From positions 1 to 35,150 of the forward strand of contig CAIJZX010000038.1 of assembly GCA_903825245.1 (NCBI GenBank): a stretch of DNA of 35,150 nucleotides. The letters are read 5' to 3'. Below, piece by piece: positions 1-6,370 of the stretch; positions within the stretch are counted from its first letter, which is position 1; each line of letters begins with the position of its first letter. The notes beneath the pieces are model-generated. The model did no database searches. It saw only the letters and a list, made by a program, of their open reading frames with translations, and was not told the origin of the DNA. Source of the DNA: Candidatus Kerfeldbacteria bacterium (GTDB lineage: Bacteria > Patescibacteriota > Patescibacteriia > SBBC01 > CAIJZX01). Position numbers and translations under genes: made by a program.

Positions 1-711
1 CGTTCGATGGAGAACATAGCGTCCAAGAGTAAGAAGAAACTGCAGGCCGTAGGTTGTGCTTCGACGAAAGTTTATACTCGATGCTTCTTTAAAGTACCGC
101 GTGGGAATTGCAATCTCGCGAATACGGAAACCGGCATGGAGCACTTGAGCGATAATTTCTGTATCAAACACGAAATCATCAGAATTTCGCTCCAAGGCAA
201 TTGCGGACAGCACCTGGCGGCTATAGGCGCGGAAACCGGAATGATATTCACTGAGATGTGCGCCAAGAATGGCGTTAGCGATTTTCGTTAAGGCGATATT
301 GGCGATAAACTTCCAGTATGGCATGCCACCCGCTAACGCCCCGCCGGGAGTCAGCATCCGGGAGCCGAATGCGGCGTCGGTCTTTCCTGAGCCAATAAGG
401 TCAACTAGTTGGGTAACAAACGTGGGATCATATTGATGATCAGGATGAACCATAACTACAATATCTGCGCCGTGATCAAGTGCGGTTCGGTAACAGGTTT
501 TTTGATTTCCGCCGTAGCCTCGATTTTTTGTATGAACTACTACAGTCAAGCCTAATTCACGAGCGATGCGCACGGTATCATCACTACTGCAATCATCAAC
601 GAGAATAATTTCATCAACGACATCGCGTGGTATGTCGGCGACGGTTTGACGCAGCGTGAGTGCTGCGTTGTAGGCTGGTAAAACGGCAATGACGCGGCGC
701 TGATGAATCAT
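1..711 (-). CDS. Family 2 glycosyltransferase (3' end outside window)
   Basis: Open frame of 237 codons from an ATG at 711 running off the window edge without a stop. It shows the GT-A fold signature of GT2 enzymes of the dolichol-phosphate mannosyltransferase type: LPAYNA at residues 11-16, the nucleotide-sugar loop ILVDDCSSDDT at 36-46, KNRGYGGNQ at 62-70, the metal-binding stretch HPDHQYD at 89-95, then GSRML and SGFRAYSR further on. These enzymes move a sugar from an NDP- or lipid-linked donor to an acceptor at the inner membrane face. The start ATG overlaps the RNase HII stop (ATGA, 711-708), so translation is probably coupled. Substrate cannot be read from the sequence, and any C-terminal membrane segments lie outside. 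Confidence 0.88.
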   Translation of the reverse strand, partial: MIHQRRVIAVLPAYNAALTLRQTVADIPRDVVDEIILVDDCSSDDTVRIARELGLTVVVHTKNRGYGGNQKTCYRTALDHGADIVVMVHPDHQYDPTFVTQLVDLIGSGKTDAAFGSRMLTPGGALAGGMPYWKFIANIALTKIANAILGAHLSEYHSGFRAYSRQVLSAIALERNSDDFVFDTEIIAQVLHAGFRIREIAIPTRYFKEASSINFRRSTTYGLQFLLTLGRYVLHRT

Positions 712-1331
712 ACGGTTTTCGAGAACTGTTTCATCGGTCGGAAACTTTTTCGATGTATCGGACTGAGACCATGTTTTTTTATGAGCAGTGCATGCTTGGG
801 GGTACCGTAGCCTTTGTGAATGTGAAACGCATACTGCGGAAATAACCGATGTTGTCCAACCATAAGCGCATCACGAACAACCTTAGCGACGATTGAGGCG
901 GCGGCAACTGAGAGCACCGTAGCATCGCCTTTGATAATTGCCCGAACGGGTTTTTTCCCGTACTTCAAGGTAATGGCGTCCACGAGCACCGCATCCGGAC
1001 GGACGTGAAGTTTCTTGAGCGCGGTGAGCATTGCTTTTTTATTGGCGGCCACAATTCCCTTTTGATCAATTTCTTGAGACGAGATAACGCCAACCGCCCA
1101 GGAGATGCAGTTCCTAGTGATATAGACAAACATTTTTTGGCGTTGCTGTTCCGTCAACTGTTTTGAATCATTAACGAGTTTCGGCGAGAAGCCTTCTGGC
1201 AGGATAACCGCGGCGGCGACGATTGGCCCAGCCCACGAGCCCTTCCCCGCTTCATCGGTGCCGGCGATGCGCCGATACCCTTGTTTACGTAGGGCAGCTT
1301 CTTCTTTGGTGTGGGGTTTCGATTTCGCCAT
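708..1331 (-). CDS. rnhB: Ribonuclease HII
   Basis: 207-aa protein, a normal length for RNase HII, which removes RNA from RNA-DNA hybrids and misincorporated ribonucleotides in the cytoplasm. GTDEAGKGSWAG carries the first catalytic pair D26-E27. D118 (LVDAI) and D136 (IKGDA) complete the DEDD set. SIVAKVVRD and the C-terminal HKGYGTPKH also fit the family. The frame stays open far upstream, but family alignment starts just after MAKSKP, and a promoter (TTTTCA, 17 bp, TACACT at 1339-1367) ends 7 nt before this ATG, so I take 1331 as start and the mRNA as leaderless. The stop overlaps the start of the downstream glycosyltransferase. Confidence 0.93.
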   Translation of the reverse strand: MAKSKPHTKEEAALRKQGYRRIAGTDEAGKGSWAGPIVAAAVILPEGFSPKLVNDSKQLTEQQRQKMFVYITRNCISWAVGVISSQEIDQKGIVAANKKAMLTALKKLHVRPDAVLVDAITLKYGKKPVRAIIKGDATVLSVAAASIVAKVVRDALMVGQHRLFPQYAFHIHKGYGTPKHALLIKKHGLSPIHRKSFRPMKQFSKTV

Positions 1332-1338
1332 ATTGTAT

Positions 1339-1367
1339 AGTGTACAGGAAAAATGACATACTGAAAA
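1339..1367 (-). promoter_or_regulatory. Promoter of rnhB, leaderless geometry
   Basis: On the minus strand TTTTCA (1367-1362), a 17-bp spacer and TACACT (1344-1339). Seven bases separate the -10 box from the ATG, so the first transcribed base should fall on or next to the start codon. Confidence 0.6.
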
Positions 1368-1380
1368 CTCAATGCCATGT

Positions 1381-1409
1381 TTGACAAACACCCCCCTACG
1401 GCGTAGAGT
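1381..1409 (+). promoter_or_regulatory. Promoter of the small-gene cassette
   Basis: A perfect -35 TTGACA (1381-1386), 17-bp spacer, and TAGAGT (1404-1409). It points to the 72-aa gene at 1455 and leaves a leader of about 40 nt containing AAGGAGG. Confidence 0.7.
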
Positions 1410-1454
1410 TCGCCTCGAAAATAAGTCCTCTGACAATTCATGCAAGGAGGCAGA

Positions 1455-1673
1455 ATGTCGCCACCAACCGAGTATTTTACGTGTCGTGTCGATGATCCAT
1501 CGATGGACATTGGTCATGTTATCGATACCCGGCTCAGCCATTGGGAGTGTTTTCATCCGGGACGCGTTCCTGATATAGTGGTTCACTACAGTAGGACGCC
1601 TTACGTGCTCTCCGGCGTCCCCTTGGAAATCAGCGAACTGTCGGTAACGATTACCGAGCAGAAACGAAAATAA
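1455..1673 (+). CDS. Orphan small protein (72 aa)
   Basis: The frame opens slightly upstream, but the ATG at 1455 has a perfect ribosome site (AAGGAGG, 4 nt away), so it is chosen. The protein starts MSPPTEYFTCRVDDPS and ends in a charged ITEQKRK. No signal peptide, membrane segment or recognised motif. It is the first gene of a three-gene unit (1455, 1732, 2088) that starts at the TTGACA promoter at 1381 and ends at the terminator at 2398. It is antisense to the long upstream extension of the rnhB frame, which I regard as non-coding. Function unknown. Confidence 0.6.
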   Translation: MSPPTEYFTCRVDDPSMDIGHVIDTRLSHWECFHPGRVPDIVVHYSRTPYVLSGVPLEISELSVTITEQKRK

Positions 1674-1731
1674 CCCATAGTCTGGGTGCGGTGTTGGCTG
1701 AAAAATATACACCATCCCGAAAGGAGTCGCG

Positions 1732-2076
1732 ATGTCGAGGCGTCTGGTGCTGGTTGTTTTTGCGGCATTGTTGTGTGCTGGCTGCCCAATTATCTCTCGG
1801 ATGGAAGCCCCGCCGATTGTTGATCGTAACGAGCCGACGTACGGTGCCACCATTCGTGACACGAGCTCGATTACAGACCTTCGCGATGGTTCAGTAACGT
1901 ACCTGTTCCATGTGTATATCGATGGCGCACCGGAATTGCCCAACAAAGATCGTGGTCCGCTGTTTACTGATGTATCAGCGGCTAAGTTCTTTCAGGTGCA
2001 ATTCGGTCAGCACATCGATGTTCAATTCAGTAATCCGGCCCACACCTGGGTTAGGATTGTGAAGTACTACCGATAA
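1732..2076 (+). CDS. Putative small lipoprotein (114 aa)
   Basis: Start supported by AAAGGAG 5 nt before the ATG. Residues 1-18 form an n-region SRR, a hydrophobic stretch LVLVVFAALL and CAGC, read as a lipoprotein signal peptide with Cys18 as the lipidated residue, although the -3 position is Cys rather than the usual Leu. The mature part is about 96 residues with no known motif; YLFHVYIDGAPELP and HTWVRIVKYY suggest a compact beta-rich domain. It lies 58 nt after the 72-aa gene and 11 nt before the next, so probably one transcript. If lipidated it would be anchored outside the membrane. Function unknown. Confidence 0.7.
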   Translation: MSRRLVLVVFAALLCAGCPIISRMEAPPIVDRNEPTYGATIRDTSSITDLRDGSVTYLFHVYIDGAPELPNKDRGPLFTDVSAAKFFQVQFGQHIDVQFSNPAHTWVRIVKYYR

Positions 2077-2087
2077 CGGAGAAACCC

Positions 2088-2363
2088 ATGGCTATCAGAA
2101 AACGATCGCAGAAATCGATTCGACCAGGTCCGACGACGCTCGACATCATCATCAAGCAACTTGGCCGTTGGTCGAAGCGACGCGGTCCGAAGAGTGAAAC
2201 CAGGACGCGGCAGCTGATCGAGATTCTCAATCTCCACAAACGCCTTCCTTCTCGGGAACTCATTCCGGTGGTGAAGGAGTTGGAGAAAATTCTCCAGAAT
2301 TCTGTCACGAACACCGACCTGATTCAGGCGGTCATCGAGAAGCTGCGACTCGGAATTGCATAA
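2088..2363 (+). CDS. Small basic orphan protein (91 aa)
   Basis: ATG preceded by CGGAG at a suitable distance and starting 11 nt after the lipoprotein stop. The first 45 residues are rich in Arg and Lys (AIRKRSQKSIRPGP, WSKRRGPKSETRTR). The second half is predicted helical and amphipathic (LIPVVKELEKILQN, LIQAVIEKLRLGIA). The composition would fit nucleic-acid or ribosome contact, but no family is recognised and this is only inference. Last gene of the unit; a strong terminator follows 34 nt after the stop. Confidence 0.65.
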   Translation: MAIRKRSQKSIRPGPTTLDIIIKQLGRWSKRRGPKSETRTRQLIEILNLHKRLPSRELIPVVKELEKILQNSVTNTDLIQAVIEKLRLGIA

Positions 2364-2397
2364 TCCGTTTGCACTTTTCTCGACAAGCAAATGCGTG

Positions 2398-2424
2398 CCC
2401 GTTACTAGGTGTGACGGGTTTTTT
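2398..2424 (+). terminator. Intrinsic terminator of the small-gene cassette
   Basis: Stem CCCGTTA / TGACGGG (one G-T pair), 7-nt loop, then TTTTTT and CTTT. It ends the plus-strand cassette just before the convergent trxB stop. Confidence 0.85.
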
Positions 2425-2448
2425 CTTTGCCAACTTTTTTCGGGTGCA

Positions 2449-3423
2449 TTACTGTTCGTGATGCATCGGTGTACTCACACCCCAATCTACCTTGCCCGTT
2501 TTCGGTTTCTGGCCGAGTGATTGTAGGTAGGCATCAACCGCTAAAGCCGCTTTTGCGCCTTCACCGGCCGAGATGACGACCTGCTTCTGCTGAATTGTGG
2601 TTACGTCGCCGGCGGCGAATAAACCAGGTACGCTCGTACCGTTCGTCGCGAGATCAACAATAATTTGTTGTCGTTCATCAACTGCAGTTAATCCGGCAGC
2701 CAGTTTTGCATCAACGGTGAAACCAATTTCCACAAACACACCGCTGACCGGAATTGTTTGTTCCTTCTTGTCTACGACTACGGTCACACCAGAAACTGAT
2801 GTATCACCAAGAATGTTGGTGGTTGTGGCGTTGGTGATTTGGGTGATAGCGGTTGTGGCGTTCATCCGTTCGATGAGCACGCGCTCACCGTGGAATTCAC
2901 TGTTGGTAGTAACGATGGTTACCCGTGGGCAAAATTTCGCAAGCAGCAACGCCGCATCCATAGCCGAATTTCCACCACCAATGACGACCACATCTTTTCC
3001 TTTGAACATTGGCGCGTCGCAGGTAGCGCAATACGATACACCTTTGCCGATCAACCGCTCTTCGCCGGGAACGCCAAGATGTTTGTGTGTTAATCCATAT
3101 GCCAAAATCACTGCCGAGGATATATAGTGTGCATGAGTGCTGGTGACCGTAAATCCTTCAACGCCGTGTTTGATCGCAGCCACCTCCTCAAGCTGGATGG
3201 CGGCACCATACTTTTCCGCTTGGTGTTGAAAGCGAATCATCAAATCCAGGCCGTCGATGAAATCAATCCCGGGATAATTTTCAATCGTGGCCGTCGTCGA
3301 TGCTTGACCGCCGATATCTTGTGACAAGACTAGCGTCCGTAAACCGCGGCGGGCGCCATATAGCGCCGCTGTCAGTCCGGCCGCACCGGCGCCGACAATA
3401 ATAACGTCGTAGCGATCGTTCAT
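2449..3423 (-). CDS. trxB: Thioredoxin reductase-like flavoprotein
   Basis: 324 aa, typical length. Rossmann FAD motif GAGAAG at 11-16, redox-active CATC at 132-135 followed by Asp136, the second dinucleotide site IGGGNSAMDAA from 148, and the C-terminal FAD motif GLFAAGDVTT. It should pass electrons from a pyridine nucleotide through FAD to the thioredoxin encoded immediately upstream (trxA stop and trxB start abut with no spacer). Odd point: the NADPH-phosphate motif HRRxxxR of classical TrxR is replaced around 172-182 by TTNSEFHGERV, so NADPH preference is doubtful; AhpF-type NADH use or another donor is possible. Third gene of the csoR-trxA-trxB operon. Confidence 0.9.
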   Translation of the reverse strand: MNDRYDVIIVGAGAAGLTAALYGARRGLRTLVLSQDIGGQASTTATIENYPGIDFIDGLDLMIRFQHQAEKYGAAIQLEEVAAIKHGVEGFTVTSTHAHYISSAVILAYGLTHKHLGVPGEERLIGKGVSYCATCDAPMFKGKDVVVIGGGNSAMDAALLLAKFCPRVTIVTTNSEFHGERVLIERMNATTAITQITNATTTNILGDTSVSGVTVVVDKKEQTIPVSGVFVEIGFTVDAKLAAGLTAVDERQQIIVDLATNGTSVPGLFAAGDVTTIQQKQVVISAGEGAKAALAVDAYLQSLGQKPKTGKVDWGVSTPMHHEQ

Positions 3424-3747
3424 TTACATGTGCTTCTTCAGTTCCTCGAGGATGGCTGGTTTTTGGTGGACACCAACACCTTGCCAGACGAGTTCACCAT
3501 TTTTAAATAAGGCGAGGGTCGGGATGGAAAGGATGTTATATTTTTGTGCCGTGGCCGGATTTTCATCAACTTCCACTTTACCGATTTTTGCTTTGTCGCC
3601 AATCTCTTTAGCTAACTCATCAATGATCGGTCCTTGCACTTTGCACGGTGTGCACCAGACGGCCCAAAAATCTACTAATACGGGAACGGATTTTTCATCA
3701 AGGACTTCTGCTTGAAAATTCTGATCGGTGAATTGTGTGTCGGCCAT
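3424..3747 (-). CDS. trxA: Thioredoxin
   Basis: 107 aa, full length for thioredoxin, a cytoplasmic dithiol-disulfide oxidoreductase. Active site WCTPC at 31-35 (Gly of the usual WCGPC replaced by Thr), buried Asp26 in LVDFWA, cis-proline Pro76 in SIPTL, and the final beta-strand/helix LALFKNGELVWQGVG. It is 33 nt after the repressor gene and directly adjoins trxB, its likely reductase. Expression probably depends on the operator-bearing promoter at 4042-4070. Confidence 0.94.
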   Translation of the reverse strand: MADTQFTDQNFQAEVLDEKSVPVLVDFWAVWCTPCKVQGPIIDELAKEIGDKAKIGKVEVDENPATAQKYNILSIPTLALFKNGELVWQGVGVHQKPAILEELKKHM

Positions 3748-3780
3748 ACGCGCGTAGTGCTTATCGAGAAATAAGTAGAG

Positions 3781-4035
3781 TTATTGTATGCGATGGAGCG
3801 CAACCATTAAGCGCTCGATATCTTTCGGTTGAACTTTTTTCTTGTTGGCTAACTGCTCGAGTTCACGACGAAAGATAATTTCGGTAATTTGATCGAGTCC
3901 GGAACGAACGGCATTGATTTGCTGGAGGACGTCGGTACAGGGGCGACTAGCGCCAAGCATTGACTCAACGGCCGAAAGCTGACCGGTGAGCCGGTGGAGT
4001 CTGGCAGCAATGGTTCGGGATGATCGACGTTCCAT
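3781..4035 (-). CDS. CsoR/RcnR/FrmR-family transcriptional repressor
   Basis: 84-aa all-helical repressor with the family core RLHRLTGQLSAVESML (12-27), Cys33 and VLQQINAVRSGL (36-47). Family members bind metal ions, formaldehyde or persulfide and release DNA. Aligning to E. coli RcnR (Cys35, His60, His64), only the cysteine survives: the second and third positions are Glu58 and Leu62, and no N-terminal His is present. A canonical copper, nickel or cobalt site is therefore missing, and a thiol/redox or electrophile signal read by Cys33 is more plausible (inference). First gene of the trx operon; the ATG is 6 nt from the -10 box, so leaderless and autoregulated. Confidence 0.88.
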   Translation of the reverse strand: MERRSSRTIAARLHRLTGQLSAVESMLGASRPCTDVLQQINAVRSGLDQITEIIFRRELEQLANKKKVQPKDIERLMVALHRIQ

Positions 4036-4041
4036 AAACTC

Positions 4042-4070
4042 AATATACTCCCCCCCAGTATATATGTCAA
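4042..4070 (-). promoter_or_regulatory. Promoter and RcnR-type operator of the trx operon
   Basis: Minus strand TTGACA (4070-4065), 17-bp spacer, TATATT (4047-4042), then 6 nt to the ATG. Positions 4043-4063 form a perfect inverted repeat: ATATACT, seven G, AGTATAT. This contains the E. coli RcnR recognition pattern TACT-G6-N-AGTA exactly, placed between and overlapping the promoter boxes, as expected for repression by the first gene of the operon. Confidence 0.85.
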
Positions 4071-4104
4071 GTCCCCCTGTGGCGATGGCGACGCCCCTTA
4101 GAAG

Positions 4105-5595
4105 TTACTGGAGTAATGGCCGAACCCGAATATCAAGATCAGTCCGATCGTCAGTGTAAATGTCGGCATTTTTTGGCACAGTCCGTAATCGGGGAAATAA
4201 TTGATCGCGAATCTCAGAAAGTAATGGTGGCATCGTTTGGTTTGCCTGGTCTACAGGTAAACTATCCGCGCCGATAATAATGTGGTTGATGGCGCCCGAT
4301 GTAAATGGAGCTTCGCGCGTATCAGGAAAGACCGCCGCGACGGTAGACAATAGCTTCGGCAGATAACGTCCGCCAACTGGGGCAAACGCATTTATTCCGA
4401 CCATCCCACCAGTCGTAAGATGGTCATGGACTTCGGTAAAAAATTCTTTGGTCGCGAGCATTGGTGGTATTTGCGTTTCGTGGGTGTAGGCGTCAACAAT
4501 AATAATGTCAAAGGTTGTGGGGGTAGTTTGTAAGTAATGTCGGGCGTCATCAACGACAACCGTTAGTGGTAGGTCTTTTAAACCAAAATATTTATTCGCT
4601 GCGGTAACAACGACCGGATCAATTTCAACTGCAGTTACGGTTACTGGTATATCTGGATTCACAACCGTATCGAATAGTCGTGGAATATTACCACCACCAA
4701 GTCCGATCACAAGAACTTGCAACGGCTTATCTTTCGAGGGAATCATATACGGTAAAATACCGAACACATCGTAGGGTGAATGACTGTAGGTTGCGCTTGG
4801 CAGATATTCAGACTGAACCGCAAAATTTGCATCATGGACCAGAAAACGATAATCACCAATTTGAGTTACTTGTACGAGTTGGTAGGCAGATTCTTTTTCC
4901 CATACCACGCCAGGTCGGCTGATCTCAGGAGTATGCATTACCAAAATTGACGTAGCAAAAAGCAGTATAAAAAACAGGAAAATCAGTCGGGATTTATTTA
5001 AGCCGTTAATCAACTGCAATATAGTAGCCATGACGAGTAACATTCCCGCGGTAATAACAATCGTCAGTCGAGTGCCAATTTCAGGAATAAGCCAAAAGGC
5101 GCTGAGGAATGTCCCAGCGATGCTTCCGGCAGTTGCCAAACCAGATAATAATCCACCAATGGTGCCTGAGCGTTGAACCGATGTAACGCTTAAGCGTAGA
5201 GCGATCGGACTTACCATGCCAAGCGCGGTGATGGGGATTAAGAAAAGCGTCACCATCATAATGAATGCACAAAATGCTATAGGAGTGTGCCACAAAGATG
5301 ACCAATGAACTAAGCTTTGGCCAATAAGCTCATATGACCATGGAATACATAATGCCGTTAATGAGGCGATGAATAGCGTGATCCGTAATATTGCTTCTTT
5401 AGGGTGACGGTCAATAATGACTCCACCGAGTGGATAACCAATAGCTAACCCAAGAAGTACCACCCCAATCGCTGATCCCCATACATAAATTGTACTACCA
5501 AAAAATGGAGCTACAATTCTAGCCGCAGCAATTTCAATTGTTGTAACACAAAGACCGGTTATAAAAACAATAATATATATAGCCCTTCTTTGCAT
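4105..5595 (-). CDS. Membrane-anchored spermidine synthase-like protein
   Basis: 496 aa in two parts. Residues 5-220 contain about seven hydrophobic segments resembling the transporter-like module found fused to SpeE domains. Residues 285-450 are a class I aminopropyl/methyltransferase fold: VLVIGLGGGNIPRL (294-307), Glu324 in VTAVEIDP for the nucleoside ribose, DDARHYL (349-355) and the catalytic-type Asp368 in IIVDAYTH. True spermidine synthases transfer aminopropyl from decarboxylated SAM to putrescine. For this fused family the substrate is unproven, and no speD or other polyamine gene is nearby. A single isolated gene between the trx operon and tRNAs. No ribosome site is visible at the ATG. 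Confidence 0.85.
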   Translation of the reverse strand: MQRRAIYIIVFITGLCVTTIEIAAARIVAPFFGSTIYVWGSAIGVVLLGLAIGYPLGGVIIDRHPKEAILRITLFIASLTALCIPWSYELIGQSLVHWSSLWHTPIAFCAFIMMVTLFLIPITALGMVSPIALRLSVTSVQRSGTIGGLLSGLATAGSIAGTFLSAFWLIPEIGTRLTIVITAGMLLVMATILQLINGLNKSRLIFLFFILLFATSILVMHTPEISRPGVVWEKESAYQLVQVTQIGDYRFLVHDANFAVQSEYLPSATYSHSPYDVFGILPYMIPSKDKPLQVLVIGLGGGNIPRLFDTVVNPDIPVTVTAVEIDPVVVTAANKYFGLKDLPLTVVVDDARHYLQTTPTTFDIIIVDAYTHETQIPPMLATKEFFTEVHDHLTTGGMVGINAFAPVGGRYLPKLLSTVAAVFPDTREAPFTSGAINHIIIGADSLPVDQANQTMPPLLSEIRDQLFPRLRTVPKNADIYTDDRTDLDIRVRPLLQ

Positions 5596-5639
5596 TTTAC
5601 GTCACTACTTATTTTAATAGTAACAATTTCTAGATTTAT

Positions 5640-5715
5640 TGGTGGACCATAGCGGATTCGAACCGCTGACCTCTGCAATGCGAATGCAGCGCTCTACCAA
5701 CTGAGCTAATGGCCC
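5640..5715 (-). tRNA. tRNA-Ala (CGC)
   Basis: Full cloverleaf on the minus strand with encoded CCA. Acceptor GGGCCAT/ATGGTCC, discriminator A, D-arm GCTC/GAGC, anticodon stem CTGCA/TGCAG with loop TTCGCAT (anticodon CGC, codon GCG), T-loop TTCGAAT. Confidence 0.95.
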
Positions 5716-5744
5716 AAGATTTACTAAGAAAGCTAGTTATAAAT

Positions 5745-5786
5745 CAATTGTTCTACGTAGAACAATTGAATGTTCCTCGAGGAACA
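5745..5786. repeat. Pair of adjacent perfect palindromes
   Basis: 5745-5768 is a 24-bp palindrome (half-site CAATTGTTCTAC) and 5771-5786 a 16-bp palindrome (half-site TGTTCCTC). Both share a TTGTTC..GAACAA outline. They sit 30-70 nt upstream of tRNA-Ala(CGC) and could be a dimeric regulator site, a processing signal or part of a mobile repeat. Confidence 0.7.
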
Positions 5787-5817
5787 ATTTGAATATTGGC
5801 TAATGTAAAGGATTATT

Positions 5818-5898
5818 TGGTGGACCCTACCGGCCCCGGACTATGATTAGAGGGAACCGGACTCATGCATTAAGTAATGCATTAACAACTGTCAGATT
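5818..5898 (-). pseudogene. Broken tRNA-Ala: 3' end with an interrupted T-loop
   Basis: On the minus strand the last 15 or so bases, CGGTAGGGTCCACCA, equal the 3' end of the intact tRNA-Ala(TGC) at 34691-34766. CCGGTTC lies about 20 nt upstream, as if the T-loop had been opened by an insertion. No acceptor 5' strand, D-arm or usable anticodon arm; a palindrome (ATGCATTA/TAATGCAT) takes that place. Confidence 0.6.
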
Positions 5899-5901
5899 TA
5901 T

Positions 5902-5977
5902 TGGTGGACCCTAGGAGGATCGAACTCCTTACCTCTTCCATGCCATGGAAGCGCTCTACCAAGTGAGCTAAGGGCCC
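5902..5977 (-). tRNA. tRNA-Ala (GGC)
   Basis: Complete cloverleaf with encoded CCA on the minus strand. Acceptor GGGCCCT/AGGGTCC, anticodon stem CTTCC/GGAAG with loop ATGGCAT (anticodon GGC), T-loop TTCGATC. It is 12 nt downstream of tRNA-Arg and probably cotranscribed. Confidence 0.95.
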
Positions 5978-5989
5978 GAACAAGTCTAT

Positions 5990-6064
5990 TGGTGCCCCCA
6001 CCAGGAATCGAACCTAGATTTATCCCTTAGGACGGGATTGTTCTATCCTTTGAACTACGGGGGC
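5990..6064 (-). tRNA. tRNA-Arg (CCT)
   Basis: Complete cloverleaf with CCA on the minus strand. Acceptor GCCCCCG with TGGGGGC, anticodon stem ATCCC/GGGAT with loop GTCCTAA (anticodon CCT, codon AGG), T-loop TTCGATT. Confidence 0.94.
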
Positions 6065-6095
6065 TAGATAAAATTACATAATTAGCTTCGCAAAA

Positions 6096-6251
6096 CTATT
6101 TAATAATTCCATTTAATATAGAATTACCGACTTTGGCTATTCTATTAGTTTTAGTGTCGTACAATTTTAACGCAACTAGTATACCGGAAAAAACTAAAAT
6201 AATCGTAAAAACTTTAAACAAGTCTTTTTTTACCTCAGGAATATATTTCAT
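6096..6251 (-). CDS. Small single-pass membrane protein (51 aa)
   Basis: A short frame from ATG 6251 to TAG 6096 in an otherwise AT-rich gap. Sequence outline: MKYIPEVKKD, a hydrophobic segment VFTIILVFSGILVALKL (about 14-30), then YDTKTNRIAKVGNSILN and a C-terminal GIIK. The positive flank before and basic residues after the segment look like a real membrane protein. A promoter (TTGAAT, 16 bp, TACACT at 6274-6301) lies about 22 nt upstream. No Shine-Dalgarno site. Function unknown. It precedes tRNA-Arg, so its transcript may continue into the tRNAs. Confidence 0.6.
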   Translation of the reverse strand: MKYIPEVKKDLFKVFTIILVFSGILVALKLYDTKTNRIAKVGNSILNGIIK

Positions 6252-6273
6252 AAAGGATTTGATTAGCTGAAAC

Positions 6274-6301
6274 AGTGTACAGCATTTACAAAATTATTCA
6301 A
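6274..6301 (-). promoter_or_regulatory. Promoter of the 51-aa membrane protein
   Basis: Minus strand TTGAAT (6301-6296), 16-bp spacer, TACACT (6279-6274). It could also drive the tRNA-Arg and tRNA-Ala genes downstream. Confidence 0.5.
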
Positions 6302-6309
6302 ATCATAGA

Positions 6310-6338
6310 TTGACAAAAGAGGTAAATTCTGCTATTAT
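6310..6338 (+). promoter_or_regulatory. Promoter of the first giant surface protein
   Basis: TTGACA (6310-6315), 17-bp spacer, TATTAT (6333-6338), followed by an A-rich leader of about 26 nt without a Shine-Dalgarno site. Confidence 0.75.
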
Positions 6339-6370
6339 TACAAGTAATAAAAATACAAAACCAAAAGAAT

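Noticed and set aside
1332-1946. N-terminal extension of RNase HII to 412 aa
   Set aside because: Family alignment begins at the ATG at 1331, a promoter ends 7 nt before it, and the extension is antisense to better-supported small genes.
2597-3127. 176-codon plus-strand frame opposite trxB
   Set aside because: Antisense shadow of a clear flavoprotein, with no promoter or ribosome site.
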